From positions 186,001-250,000 of the forward strand of contig NZ_CP139300.1 in assembly GCF_034093315.1 (NCBI RefSeq): a DNA stretch of 64,000 bases, in the 5' to 3' direction. Below the pieces are notes generated by a model. That model was not told the origin of the DNA and searched no databases. It worked only from the letters and a program-made list of their open reading frames with translations. The position numbers and the translations under genes are program-made. This document shows positions 9,363 to 18,797 of the stretch, one piece after another (position 1 is the first letter of the stretch; every line of letters begins with the position of its first letter). Origin of the DNA: Prochlorococcus sp. MIT 1314. GTDB lineage: Bacteria; Cyanobacteriota; Cyanobacteriia; PCC-6307; Cyanobiaceae.

Positions 9363-10430
9363 TTAGTAAGTGTAGCCTGCTACAAATAATTGCTCATCAG
9401 ATGAAGGTTGAGATCCTGCTACATAGGCCCCTTTAGAAGCTTCAGAGTTTGCTTGCGCTCTTGCTATTAACGCCTTCTGACCTCCTTCTACATCACTTCC
9501 CTTCCAGGCCTTTAAGCATGAGTGCTGTAATGCTCTTCCATAGGAGAATGAAACATTCCATAAAGCTTTCCTGTAAAGAGTGTTCATGTTATTTAAATAA
9601 ACAGAAGCAGCCTCTTCGCTTAATCCTCCTGATAAGAAAACTATTCCAGGAACAGATGCTGGAACGCATCTTTCCATAGTTCTAATTGTCATTTCAGCAA
9701 CTTTCATTGGATCAGCCTTTGTTGGACAATCTGCTCCATTAACGGTCATAGAAGGTTTTAATAGCGTCCCTTCTAGAAATACTCCATTTGTTTGACAGGC
9801 AATATAAACCTGCTTTATTACTTCTTCTTGGACTTCAGCAGTTTTTTCAATAGTATGGTCGCCGTCCATTAAGATTTCAGGTTCAATAATTGGTACCAAC
9901 CCAGATTCTTGAACAGATCTTGCATACCTTGCTAATCCCCAAGCATTCTCTTGAATTGATAGTTTTGAAGGACAACCATCATTTGTAATTTGCAGAACTG
10001 CTCTCCACTTTGCAAATCTTGCCCCTTGTTCATAATATTTTGCTGCTCTTTCAACTAACCCATCTAGGCCAGAGCAAAAAGTTTCTACATCTCCTCCTCC
10101 TGGAAGTGGATTTAGGCCTTTATCGACCTTTATACCTGGAATAATACCTAAATCATTCAGTTTCTTAACCATTGACTCACCATCTTGGTGATTCTGATAA
10201 AGAGTTTCTTCGAAGAGGATTGCTCCACTTATATATTTGCCAAGACCTTCTGTAGTAAAAAGCATTCCTCTATATGCCTTCCTATTGTCTTCAGTATTCT
10301 CAACACCAATTCCAGCGAGTCTTTTACCTACTGTTTTAGTGGATTCATCTACCGCTAATATCCCTTTTCCTTTAGAAGCTAGTAATTGAGCATTTTCTTT
10401 AAGCTCATTTTTGTAATAATTTAAAGCCAT
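9363..10430 (-). CDS. fructose-bisphosphate aldolase, class I
   Basis: Schiff-base (metal-independent) aldolase, 355 aa, similar in plan to plant plastid enzymes. GKGILAVDESTKTVGKRL about residues 21-38, the active-site FAKWRAVLQI, and the class I signature FLEGTLLKPSM, whose Lys forms the Schiff base, are visible. LSGGLSEEAA and the C-terminal GYTY (terminal Tyr, as in animal and plant class I enzymes) complete it. It catalyses the same reaction as the class II gene 148 bp downstream but is not homologous in mechanism. I saw no strong terminator between the two. Confidence 0.96.
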   Translation of the reverse strand: MALNYYKNELKENAQLLASKGKGILAVDESTKTVGKRLAGIGVENTEDNRKAYRGMLFTTEGLGKYISGAILFEETLYQNHQDGESMVKKLNDLGIIPGIKVDKGLNPLPGGGDVETFCSGLDGLVERAAKYYEQGARFAKWRAVLQITNDGCPSKLSIQENAWGLARYARSVQESGLVPIIEPEILMDGDHTIEKTAEVQEEVIKQVYIACQTNGVFLEGTLLKPSMTVNGADCPTKADPMKVAEMTIRTMERCVPASVPGIVFLSGGLSEEAASVYLNNMNTLYRKALWNVSFSYGRALQHSCLKAWKGSDVEGGQKALIARAQANSEASKGAYVAGSQPSSDEQLFVAGYTY

Positions 10431-10533
10431 TCTTTAATAATTCAGTTCAATTGATTTTTCCAGAATATGAAAAAAAAATAAAATCAATCCAATACTTTAT
10501 CGGGTGATAATTGCTACTTATAAATGTATAGCC

Positions 10534-11631
10534 TTAAATTTTGATACTTAATCCACTTCTCGAGGATTCTCTTATGGCTTCGCAAACTTTATGACTGGCA
10601 AGTCCCTCGCATAATCCTGGAATGATGGGAGTTTGATTAAAAATACTCTCAGCCCATAAATTTTGAATCCTCAAAACTGGAGCTATCCTTCCGTCAGTCC
10701 ATGTTTTTTCAAAATTAAAACTTGAATCTGAAGTTAGATTTTGTATTTTATTTTCGTTGTTTGAATATTTCAAATTAAAACCATGTACATAATCTTTTTG
10801 GTTCTCGCTTTTAAGAATAAGTGAACCTTCGCTTCCATATATTTCTAAACTAAATCCTCTACCATTTTTAGAAATTGATGATAAAGATACCTGACATGGA
10901 ATAAGATTCGATTTGTAGTTTGATATTTCTATATTGGCTAGACAAATATCTTCGCTCGTAACATTAAGTGAATCAGAGGAATTTGGTAAAGGTCTTTTTT
11001 TAATTGATGTTGCTAACTTGCCATGTACTTTTATTGATTCTCCAAAAAACCAATTCAACATATCGAATGCGTGAGTACCTAATGCGCCAATCACTCCTCC
11101 ACCTTTTTCTTCCAAAGAATACCAATTCCAAGCTCTTTTAGGATCAGATCTACTGCCCATTAACCAATCTAATTTGACTAAATATATATCTCCTAAGATA
11201 TTTTCATCAATAAGTTTTTTTGTCTGAAGGAAAAGGGGTACTGCTCTATATTCGAAATCAACACATACGCTTAAGTTGTTAATCAAAGATATTCTCTGAA
11301 GCTCTTCAATTTCAGAGGTCGATATTGAAACGGGTTTTTCTAATAGCAAATTTTTATTATTCTCAAGAGCCTGTTTTGCTAATTTAAATCTTGATTCAGG
11401 AGGGGTAGCAATAATAATTCCATCAATTTCAGGAGATTTAACTAAGTCTTCCCAATTATGAAAAAAATCTAAACCCGTCTCTTTTTCTAAAATTGATTTT
11501 TGCTTTTTCTCATAGTGATAAATAGCTACAGGTGCTAAATAATCAGACTCTTTTAATGCCTCTAAATGAACTTTTTTCCCAAAACCTAGTCCAGCGATGG
11601 CTATTTTTAATTTTTTATTTTTAGTATTCAT
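10534..11631 (-). CDS. Gfo/Idh/MocA-family NAD(P)-dependent oxidoreductase
   Basis: 365 aa. The N-terminal Rossmann fold has IAIAGLGFGKKVH (about residues 9-21). A middle EKPVSIS segment contains the conserved catalytic Lys of the family, followed by the alpha/beta C-terminal domain with GVIGALGTHAFDMLNW. Substrates of this family are sugars, sugar derivatives or biliverdin; the actual substrate cannot be read from the sequence. It is 2 bp downstream of a small secreted protein and 103 bp upstream of the class I aldolase on the same strand. Confidence 0.9.
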   Translation of the reverse strand: MNTKNKKLKIAIAGLGFGKKVHLEALKESDYLAPVAIYHYEKKQKSILEKETGLDFFHNWEDLVKSPEIDGIIIATPPESRFKLAKQALENNKNLLLEKPVSISTSEIEELQRISLINNLSVCVDFEYRAVPLFLQTKKLIDENILGDIYLVKLDWLMGSRSDPKRAWNWYSLEEKGGGVIGALGTHAFDMLNWFFGESIKVHGKLATSIKKRPLPNSSDSLNVTSEDICLANIEISNYKSNLIPCQVSLSSISKNGRGFSLEIYGSEGSLILKSENQKDYVHGFNLKYSNNENKIQNLTSDSSFNFEKTWTDGRIAPVLRIQNLWAESIFNQTPIIPGLCEGLASHKVCEAIRESSRSGLSIKI

Positions 11632-11633
11632 TC

Positions 11634-12026
11634 TTATCCATTAATAAAATCTGAACAACTATTTTCAATAACAATATCTATCAGTTCATCATTATTAGAA
11701 GTTTGCCATTTTGAATTAAATTGAGGAATTCCATTTATGGAAGTATCTTTGAACTTTTTTTCATCGCAATTAATTCTCATTACATAAAGTGATAACTCTC
11801 CATCACCATCAGAATTGGTTGGATTTTTAAAGAACTTTGTCAGGACACTTATTTCACCATTTTGAAGTTGCTTGATACTTCCTTTATCAAGCCATTCTTT
11901 GCCATCATTATTCTCTTTTAGGAGAACCCAATCAACATTTCCTATTGCATTTGAATAGTCAGCAAAATTTAAAATGAAAAATAAAAGAGTTAATGAAAAA
12001 TAAATAAAATTAGAAATAATTTTCAT
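11634..12026 (-). CDS. small secreted hypothetical protein, 130 aa
   Basis: Unrecognised family. I start at the ATG at 12026 (MKIISN), which leaves one base after the accD stop; a longer frame from 12047 would overlap accD. Residues 1-27 form a signal peptide ending near SNAIG, so it is exported. The mature part has beta-strand-like patterns (WVLLKENNDGKEWLDKGSI) and two cysteines far apart (INCDEKK and ENSCSDF), compatible with a disulphide. The WxLL...eWlDk pattern resembles small periplasmic proteins of marine picocyanobacteria of unknown role. Confidence 0.75.
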   Translation of the reverse strand: MKIISNFIYFSLTLLFFILNFADYSNAIGNVDWVLLKENNDGKEWLDKGSIKQLQNGEISVLTKFFKNPTNSDGDGELSLYVMRINCDEKKFKDTSINGIPQFNSKWQTSNNDELIDIVIENSCSDFING

Positions 12027-12027
12027 T

Positions 12028-12909
12028 TTATATGTTAGCTTCTGCAATTTCTTTTACACCATGAATTTTTAAAATTTTGGTCAAAGTATCTTTGAGATCT
12101 TTCCTTTTCACTATTACATCAACAAAACCATGCTCAAGAAGATACTCAGCTGTCTGAAAATTATCGGGTAATTTTTCTCTTAATGTTTGTTCAATAACCC
12201 TTCTACCAGCAAATCCAATAAGAGCTTTTGGTTCCGCCAAGATTAAATCTCCTAACATTGCAAAGCTAGCTGTAACCCCTCCAGTGGTTGGATGAGTTAA
12301 TAAGGGCATATATAGAAGATTTCTTTCTTTATGTTTTTTTAGTGCTCCAGATATTTTTGCCATTTGCATGAGACTTAACATACCTTCCTGCATCCTTGCC
12401 CCACCTGATGCGCAAACAATAAGAATTGGGTAATTTTCTGTAGTTGCTCTCTCAATTATCCTTGTAATTTTTTCACCAACTACTGAACCCATGGATCCTC
12501 CCATAAATCTAAAATCCATAACAGCTAATGCTAAAGGCATTGAATTTACAGAACAGAAACCTGTTATGACTCCATCTCTTAAACCTGTACCTTCTTGACT
12601 TTCCTTAATTCGATCAGCATATGCCCTTCTATCTTTAAAACCTAAAGGATCTGTAGGACTTAGTGAACTGTCAAACTCTTTGAATGAATTTTTATCAGAA
12701 ATTATATTTATCCTTTCATCGCTATTAATCCTATTGTGGTGTCCACAATTACTACAAACATTGAAATTTGAAATTAGGTCTTTTCTATAGGCTACTTGCG
12801 AACATTCTGAGCATTTAACCCACAAACCATCACCCTCGTCAGTATCTTGAGAAACTTTCCCAACAAATTGATCTTTACGCCTTGCGGCAAACCAGTCGAT
12901 TAATGACAC
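12028..12909 (-). CDS. accD: acetyl-CoA carboxylase, carboxyltransferase beta subunit
   Basis: Beta half of the carboxyltransferase that transfers CO2 from biotin to acetyl-CoA, the first step of fatty acid synthesis. 293 aa, family length. The N-terminal four-cysteine zinc ribbon (WVKCSECSQ...NVCSNCGHH, about residues 30-58) is intact. The crotonase-like core shows [25 protein letters not shown] and [11 protein letters not shown]. Its partner accA is not in the window. A 139-bp gap separates it from prk upstream. Confidence 0.97.
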   Translation of the reverse strand: MSLIDWFAARRKDQFVGKVSQDTDEGDGLWVKCSECSQVAYRKDLISNFNVCSNCGHHNRINSDERINIISDKNSFKEFDSSLSPTDPLGFKDRRAYADRIKESQEGTGLRDGVITGFCSVNSMPLALAVMDFRFMGGSMGSVVGEKITRIIERATTENYPILIVCASGGARMQEGMLSLMQMAKISGALKKHKERNLLYMPLLTHPTTGGVTASFAMLGDLILAEPKALIGFAGRRVIEQTLREKLPDNFQTAEYLLEHGFVDVIVKRKDLKDTLTKILKIHGVKEIAEANI

Positions 12910-13048
12910 AACTTTAACTGTTTTTTCTATTTAAATCTAAGTAAGGTACTTTTATCAAGAAAGATATATAAAAATTTGAGATTTAGTAGATTAGAAACTC
13001 CTTAAAGTTTAAAGAACATAATGTTTTGATTTGATTATTGATAATTAA

Positions 13049-13948
13049 TTATCCTTTATTTTTTTCCTCGATCATTTTATGAATTATTGGAGTGAGAATA
13101 AGTTCCATTGCGAAACCCATTTTTCCACCATTGACAACGATACTGGTTGGACTTGACATGAATGAATCGTGAATCATTCCAAGCAAGTATTGAAAATCAA
13201 TTCCCCATTTTTCTCTTGCCCCTTTTCTGAAATGTATGATCACAAAGCTCTCATCAGGAGTTGGAATATTCCTACATATGAAAGGATTGGAAGTGTCAAT
13301 TGTGGGTATTCTTTGGAAATTAATATCGGTTTTACTGAATTGTGGACAAATATGATTTATATAATCAGGCATTCTTCTCAATATAGTATCCACAATGGTT
13401 TCAGCTGAGTAACCTCTTTCTGCGTTATCTCTATGGATTTTCTGAATCCATTCTAAATTAGTTATTGGTACAACGCCAACAAGTAAATCAGCATATGATG
13501 CCACATTGTATCCATCACCTTCTACCCCGCCATGTAAACCTTCATAAAAAAGTACGTCAGTTCCCTCAGGAATATCTTCCCATGGAGTAAATTGCCCTGG
13601 TTCTAGAGTTGTACCAAGTCTTGTATTATGTTCTTCCGCTTCTTCAGGACTATGTAAATAATATCTTTTCTTCCCTCCTCCAGTTTCACCATAGATTTTA
13701 AAAAGTTCTTCTAGCTTGTCAAAAAGATTAGCCTCTGGACCAAAGTGAGAAAAATTTTCACCTTTTGAAAGAGCCTCTGCCATAGCTTTTTTCATAGGCA
13801 TTCTTTCAAACCGGTGGTAACTATCACCTTCTACAACTGCGGGAACAATATCTTCTCTGGCAAAAATATGCTCGAAGGCTCTTTTTACTGTACTTGTTCC
13901 TGCTCCTGAAGATCCTGTTACAGCGACTACTGGATGGCGTTTTGACAT
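13049..13948 (-). CDS. prk: phosphoribulokinase, proteobacterial (form I-like) type
   Basis: Makes ribulose 1,5-bisphosphate for RuBisCO. 299 aa. Walker A GSSGAGTST is at residues 12-20; VEGDSYHRF, SHFGPEANLF, FYEGLHGG and PTPDESFVIIHFRKG follow. The sequence resembles the octameric proteobacterial enzymes, not the roughly 330-aa plant/beta-cyanobacterial type. The only cysteines are in HICPQF and FICRN, so the N-terminal redox Cys pair used for thioredoxin/CP12 control elsewhere is missing. This fits the proteobacterial-type carbon fixation genes known in alpha-cyanobacteria. Confidence 0.95.
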   Translation of the reverse strand: MSKRHPVVAVTGSSGAGTSTVKRAFEHIFAREDIVPAVVEGDSYHRFERMPMKKAMAEALSKGENFSHFGPEANLFDKLEELFKIYGETGGGKKRYYLHSPEEAEEHNTRLGTTLEPGQFTPWEDIPEGTDVLFYEGLHGGVEGDGYNVASYADLLVGVVPITNLEWIQKIHRDNAERGYSAETIVDTILRRMPDYINHICPQFSKTDINFQRIPTIDTSNPFICRNIPTPDESFVIIHFRKGAREKWGIDFQYLLGMIHDSFMSSPTSIVVNGGKMGFAMELILTPIIHKMIEEKNKG

Positions 13949-14037
13949 TTTTTAAAAACAATATCTAATGATTCTGACAGGTCATATGCCAACTTTATGT
14001 TTAACTTAAAAATATTTTTTTATTTATTAATTTTTTT

Positions 14038-15111
14038 TTAAATTTCATCTAATATTTTATCTCCGATTTCACTGCAAGATAATACTTCTGATGACCCATC
14101 TCCTAAATCCGCTGTTCTAAATCCTTTTGATAAAACTTTATCAATAGCAGTTTCTAAATTCTCTGAGGCTTCTTCTTCATTTAATCCAATTTTCAACATC
14201 ATTGAAGCCGATAAAAGCATTGCAATAGGATTTGCGATGTTTTTGCCAGCTATATCAGGTGCTGAACCGTGAACAGGTTCAAAAACCCCCGGACCATTAT
14301 TGTTTAGAGATGCAGATGGAAGCATACCAATAGAACCAGTTAACATTGCTGCTAAATCACTTAAAATATCACCAAATAAATTACTAGTTAAAATTACATC
14401 AAATTGGCCAGGATCTCTGACTAATTGCATTGCAGCATTATCAACGTACATATTGCTTAAAGATATATTTTTATCTTTTGAGGTGATATCAAAAACTGTA
14501 TCTCTCCATAATTGACTAACCTCAAGAACGTTTGATTTATCCACAGAACATATTTTTTTATTTCTTTGATTAGCAATTTTTATTGCTATTTCGGTTATTC
14601 TCTCTATTTCGGCAGAATCATAAACCATGGTGTTGAAAGCTTTTGGGATTTTTGTATTTGTTATATTTCCTCTTGGGTTTCCGAAATAAATACCGCCTAT
14701 TAATTCTCTTACAACAATAAGATCTACATTCTCAACGATTTCTTTTTTTAATGTACTTGCATCTACAAGAGATTTTCTTATTTTGACAGGCCTAATATTC
14801 GCGAAAAGGTTTAGGGCAGATCTTAACTTAAGTAAACCACTTTCTGGCCTTAATTCTCTTGTAAGAGAGTCATATTTAAGATCTCCAACACATGCTAAAA
14901 GTACTGCATCACTTTTCTTGCATTGATCTAGTGTCTCATCTGGAGCAGGAGTTCCATATTTTTCATAAGCTATCCCTCCAAATGATTTTTCAATAATTTC
15001 AATATCAAAATTATGTATTTTTGAGAGCTTTATTAAAATTTTTTTTGAAACTTCTGAAATCTCTGGTCCAATTCCGTCACCTGACAATAAAACAGTCTTA
15101 TATTTCTTCAT
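14038..15111 (-). CDS. leuB: 3-isopropylmalate dehydrogenase
   Basis: Oxidative decarboxylation of 3-isopropylmalate in leucine synthesis. 357 aa, usual length. LLSGDGIGPEI near the N-terminus, ESGLLKLRSALNLFANIRPVKI (substrate binding), VRELIGGIYFG, the metal-binding NLFGDILSDLAAML and the NAD-binding EPVHGSAPDIAGKNIANP are all intact. It is 28 bp downstream of lpxD on the same strand and 89 bp upstream of prk. Confidence 0.97.
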   Translation of the reverse strand: MKKYKTVLLSGDGIGPEISEVSKKILIKLSKIHNFDIEIIEKSFGGIAYEKYGTPAPDETLDQCKKSDAVLLACVGDLKYDSLTRELRPESGLLKLRSALNLFANIRPVKIRKSLVDASTLKKEIVENVDLIVVRELIGGIYFGNPRGNITNTKIPKAFNTMVYDSAEIERITEIAIKIANQRNKKICSVDKSNVLEVSQLWRDTVFDITSKDKNISLSNMYVDNAAMQLVRDPGQFDVILTSNLFGDILSDLAAMLTGSIGMLPSASLNNNGPGVFEPVHGSAPDIAGKNIANPIAMLLSASMMLKIGLNEEEASENLETAIDKVLSKGFRTADLGDGSSEVLSCSEIGDKILDEI

Positions 15112-15139
15112 TTAAATTTTTGTTTAATAAAACAATAAA

Positions 15140-16174
15140 TTATTGCTTGTCTAATTGTCTAAACTTTTTTGCTAATTCTGGTAATTTTTTAAAAATACTT
15201 GAACTCCTTAGCCATGATTTATTATCCATCGCGGGGAAACCACTAATTACCTTGCCATCATCTATGTCACAATGGATCCCGCATTTTGAACTCGCTATGA
15301 CATTATTTCCAACTTTTACTCTATTATTAACTCCTACTTGGCCTGCCAGTATAACTCCATCTCCAATTTTTGCTCCTCCAGCGATACCAACTTGAGCAGC
15401 AAATGCGCAATTTTTGCCAATTTTAACTCCATGACCTATTTGGACTAAATTATCTAACTTGGTTCCCTCATCAATGAAAGTAAACCCCACTGCGGGCCTA
15501 TCAATGCAACAATTCGTTCCAATTTCAACAAAACTCATTATTTTTACACCACCTTTTTGAGGCATCTTTACCCATTTGCCATCTTTAGGAATAAAACCAA
15601 ATCCCTCTGATCCAATAACAGAATTTGAATTGATTACAATATTATTTTTTATAGTGGTGTTTTCGTAAATAACACAATTTGGATGAATTATATTATTATT
15701 TCCTATCCGAACATTTCCTAAAATTGATGCTCCAGCAAGAATTTGGTTGTTTTGACCAATTACAGTATTTTCTCCTATGTAGACATTAGGTCCAATATGG
15801 CAACCTGCTCCAATTATTGCCGTTTTATCTATAACCGCTGAAGAGTTAATTCCTGGTTGAATGTTGATAGTTTTATATAAACAATTCAATACTTCTGCAA
15901 ATGCAATTCTTGGATTTTTAACGATTATGTTAGAAATATTGAGTTTCTTTAATGCATTAACTATTTCATTATTGTTGGAAGTTATTATTGCTGATGCTTT
16001 GGTTTGATCTAATTTTCCTTTAAGGATATTATTTTCTTCTAAAAAAGATATTTGATGATCACTTGCTTCATCTAAAGAGGCAGCATCCTCTATATTTAAA
16101 TCTTCAACAATATTGGCACTAATGAAATTTGAATTTTCTTTTTTAAGAAGATCAACTAAGTCACTTAAGAGCAT
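15140..16174 (-). CDS. lpxD: UDP-3-O-acylglucosamine N-acyltransferase
   Basis: Third acylation step of lipid A synthesis. 344 aa. The N-terminal uridine-binding domain (residues 1-100) is followed by a long left-handed beta-helix of hexapeptide repeats (for example VIGQNN, ILAGAS, ILGNVRIGNNNIIHPN). The catalytic-type VQIGHGVKIG His (about residue 245) and the closing helical segment are present. Presence of lpxD indicates a lipid A outer membrane, as known for marine picocyanobacteria. It is 19 bp downstream of proB. Confidence 0.95.
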   Translation of the reverse strand: MLLSDLVDLLKKENSNFISANIVEDLNIEDAASLDEASDHQISFLEENNILKGKLDQTKASAIITSNNNEIVNALKKLNISNIIVKNPRIAFAEVLNCLYKTINIQPGINSSAVIDKTAIIGAGCHIGPNVYIGENTVIGQNNQILAGASILGNVRIGNNNIIHPNCVIYENTTIKNNIVINSNSVIGSEGFGFIPKDGKWVKMPQKGGVKIMSFVEIGTNCCIDRPAVGFTFIDEGTKLDNLVQIGHGVKIGKNCAFAAQVGIAGGAKIGDGVILAGQVGVNNRVKVGNNVIASSKCGIHCDIDDGKVISGFPAMDNKSWLRSSSIFKKLPELAKKFRQLDKQ

Positions 16175-16193
16175 TTTCAGGTTTAATTTTTTT

Positions 16194-17276
16194 CTAAGAG
16201 AGAGCTAGAACATCTCTGTGTACGACGATTATCGAAGAGTTGTTATTTTCTGTATTAATTAAGATACTTCTTAATTTGTCACTACTTATTGATACTAAAC
16301 CTTTTGCAACTTCTTTATTATCTGTATTTACGATTTTAACTGCCTGATTAACAGTAAAGTTACCTTCTACATTCTTAACACCAACCGCTAAAAGTGAGGC
16401 ACCTTTTTTTTTAATTGCAAAAAAAGCGCCATCATCTAAAGTGATTTTTCCTACTGTGTGAATTGCATGAGAAAGCCAACTTTTTTTGTTTCCTATTGGT
16501 TTTTCCACTGGATAAAATAAAGTTCCAATTTTATTATCATTAAAAATTTCAATTAAATTTTTTTTATTCGTTCCATCGACCAGTTGAACTTCAACCCCAC
16601 CTTTTGTTGCTATTTCTGCAGAAATTAGTTTTGTAGAAATTCCTCCTGTTCCCCACTCATTATTAGGGTTTTGAGTGTTTCTATCTTTAATTTCTTTTAA
16701 TTCACTGTTATAAACCTCTTTAATAGGATGCGCATCCTTATTCTTCCGTGGATCTTTTGAATATAAATTTTCAATATCTGTTAATAAAATAAGCTTATTA
16801 GCATTTATTGCTAAGGCAACTAAAGCAGAAAGGGTGTCATTGTCTCCATATTTAAGCTCTTCATTTGCTACGGTATCATTCTCATTTACTATTGGAATAA
16901 CATTCAAATCGATTAATCTTTTTAAAGTTTTAGAAGCGTTATTAAAAGATTCTCGAGAATTAAAGTCAGCTTTAGTAATTAAAATTTGAGCAATATTGTG
17001 ACCTAATTTATCAAATACTTTATCGTACAAAGACATTAAGTTGACTTGACCTACTGCAGCAGTAGCTTGAAGTGTACTTAAATCATTTGGTCTCGTTTTA
17101 ATATTTAATTTTTGGCAACCTAATCCAACGGCTCCACTAGTTACTAAAATCAATTTATTCCCTTTTGAAAGAAAACTTTTAAAGGATCTACAAAGGGTTT
17201 CAATTACTTCTTCAGTAGATATTTCCTCTGTTCCTCTTAAAATACTAGTACCAATTTTTATGACCCAAATTTTCAT
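16194..17276 (-). CDS. proB: glutamate 5-kinase
   Basis: First step of proline synthesis. 360 aa. The amino acid kinase domain (1-260) shows [47 protein letters not shown] and the GTGGISTKL loop. The last 80 or so residues ([25 protein letters not shown] onward) are the PUA domain typical of bacterial ProB. Its start overlaps the stop of the YqeG gene by 4 bp (ATGA type), a translationally coupled pair. Confidence 0.96.
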   Translation of the reverse strand: MKIWVIKIGTSILRGTEEISTEEVIETLCRSFKSFLSKGNKLILVTSGAVGLGCQKLNIKTRPNDLSTLQATAAVGQVNLMSLYDKVFDKLGHNIAQILITKADFNSRESFNNASKTLKRLIDLNVIPIVNENDTVANEELKYGDNDTLSALVALAINANKLILLTDIENLYSKDPRKNKDAHPIKEVYNSELKEIKDRNTQNPNNEWGTGGISTKLISAEIATKGGVEVQLVDGTNKKNLIEIFNDNKIGTLFYPVEKPIGNKKSWLSHAIHTVGKITLDDGAFFAIKKKGASLLAVGVKNVEGNFTVNQAVKIVNTDNKEVAKGLVSISSDKLRSILINTENNNSSIIVVHRDVLALS

Positions 17277-17767
17277 TTTATAAAAAGAGAAATTAATTTT
17301 TCTATTGTCAAAGTTAAATTAAATTTAATAGGCAAGCCATCTCTCTTTAATCGCTTAACTAATATTGTTTTTATATTACATCTATTTCCAACAATAATAT
17401 CTGTAAAAATCCTATCGCCAATAATGGCTATTTTTTTTCTTTCGTAATTAACTTCTTTGATTGCATTCAAAATCATTTTTTTTCTTGGTTTTGAGGCATT
17501 GTATTTGTATCTTAAATTTAATTCTTTTGCTATTTTCGCGATTCGTTTTTTTGATGGATTATTACTTATTAGATATAAGGAGAACAGTTTTTTAGATTCA
17601 CTGATCCAATTTTTTACCGCTTTTGGAATTATAGTTGAGTTTCTATTTACTAGAGTGCCATCAACGTCTAGTAATAAACAATGAATTCCTTTTTTTTGTA
17701 ATTCAGATTGAGATATCTCATATATTGGTAAATTTGAATCCCAATTCACTTTTAGGATAGATCTCAT
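17273..17767 (-). CDS. YqeG family HAD-IIIA phosphatase
   Basis: 164-aa HAD phosphatase. Motif I DVDGTLV (about residues 35-41, nucleophile Asp), motif [10 protein letters not shown], a motif III Lys and motif [15 protein letters not shown] (about 118-130) are present, with no cap domain. The YqeG group is related to yeast Gep4 and the chloroplast phosphatidylglycerophosphate phosphatase, so it may dephosphorylate the PgsA product. This is inference from family knowledge; pgsA is about 7 kb away in the same window. Coupled to proB downstream and 5 bp from the DUF3727 gene upstream. Confidence 0.88.
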   Translation of the reverse strand: MRSILKVNWDSNLPIYEISQSELQKKGIHCLLLDVDGTLVNRNSTIIPKAVKNWISESKKLFSLYLISNNPSKKRIAKIAKELNLRYKYNASKPRKKMILNAIKEVNYERKKIAIIGDRIFTDIIVGNRCNIKTILVKRLKRDGLPIKFNLTLTIEKLISLFIK

Positions 17768-17772
17768 TAATT

Positions 17773-18309
17773 TTAAGAACTACTTTTTTCAAGTTCAGAT
17801 TCAATCAAAGGTTGAATTTTATCAAACTCATCATCTTCAATTAATAAGGCTCCTTTTCCTTTTAATTTACCCACAATAAAAAAAGGATCTAGTGGAATAT
17901 ATAAGCCATATTCTTGATCAAAAAGATTAAAGTTAACAAGCAATTCATAACTCTCGCTATCATCATCGATGTAATCTTCTTCTAATTCATCGTAAATTGG
18001 TTCTTCAAGTTCTCCTGATACTGTCAATGTGACCGCTGATCTGATAAGTCTTAAATCATGTTCTTGAAGAACCGCTTCAGCATTTTTTAGTATTTGTTCA
18101 TTTTTATCTACTTTTTCAATTAGTTCAGGTTCATCTTCATCATTTATCTTGAAAAGACTTACTGGAGTGTCAACTGGTGTTAGCAAAGCATATTCCTCCC
18201 CTTCAACACTTACTAATTGTTCAAGATAACAAAAGAGCTCGTTTCCATTTGAGTCATTTAATATTAGTGTCTGCGCCGAATAATTATCATTTGAGTTAGT
18301 CTCTTTCAT
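17773..18309 (-). CDS. DUF3727-type cyanobacterial protein
   Basis: 178 aa, unknown function. It looks like two related halves: one beginning TLILNDSNGNELFCYLEQLVSVEGEEYALLTPVDTPVSLFK, the other ELLVNFNLFDQEYGLYIPLDPFFIVGK. The halves are linked by a very acidic stretch (residues about 105-122, ELEEPIYDELEEDYIDDDSE). This is the plan of the cyanobacterial/chloroplast DUF3727 family. No membrane segment. It sits in a tight minus-strand run, ruvX-DUF3727-yqeG-proB-lpxD-leuB. Confidence 0.8.
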   Translation of the reverse strand: MKETNSNDNYSAQTLILNDSNGNELFCYLEQLVSVEGEEYALLTPVDTPVSLFKINDEDEPELIEKVDKNEQILKNAEAVLQEHDLRLIRSAVTLTVSGELEEPIYDELEEDYIDDDSESYELLVNFNLFDQEYGLYIPLDPFFIVGKLKGKGALLIEDDEFDKIQPLIESELEKSSS

Positions 18310-18335
18310 TTAAAATAATCTAATTCTTTTTAATA

Positions 18336-18797
18336 CTAATATTTTATCTCACCTTGACCAGCTAATTCTTCTAATTCAGGACCTTCTTCGATCCATTGTT
18401 CAAGTATTATTTTTGCTGAAAAACTATCAATTAATCCAGATTTGTCTTTTTTAATTCCAAATTTGTTTGAAGATTCCCATGTTGAACTATGTTCGTTGAC
18501 GTAAGAAAAAGGAAGCCTTAATTCATTTGAAAGCAATTGACCGTAATTTTTACAGTCAATTGCTTGAGAGGTCATTTTACCTTCCTCATCAAGTGGAAGG
18601 CCAACAATAAAACCGGTCAAATTAAATTCATATATATGATTTCTAATAATTTTAAGCTCTTTATTATTTTCAAACCTTTTTACCGCTGGGAGTATATTCG
18701 ACGTTATGCATAGGGGATCACAATAAGCCAATCCTATTCTTTTGATTCCTACATCCAAACTTAAAATTGGCTTGGGTTTAGGTTTACAAAATTTCAC
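18336..18797 (-). CDS. ruvX: RuvX/YqgF family RNase H-fold nuclease
   Basis: 153 aa. [17 protein letters not shown] about residues 13-29 (first catalytic Asp), [18 protein letters not shown] in the middle and the acidic [11 protein letters not shown] segment match YqgF/RuvX, a putative Holliday junction resolvase also linked to 16S rRNA 5'-end processing. The last aspartate occurs in [14 protein letters not shown]. Its ATG overlaps the stop of the next gene upstream by 4 bp. Confidence 0.92.
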   Translation of the reverse strand: MKFCKPKPKPILSLDVGIKRIGLAYCDPLCITSNILPAVKRFENNKELKIIRNHIYEFNLTGFIVGLPLDEEGKMTSQAIDCKNYGQLLSNELRLPFSYVNEHSSTWESSNKFGIKKDKSGLIDSFSAKIILEQWIEEGPELEELAGQGEIKY

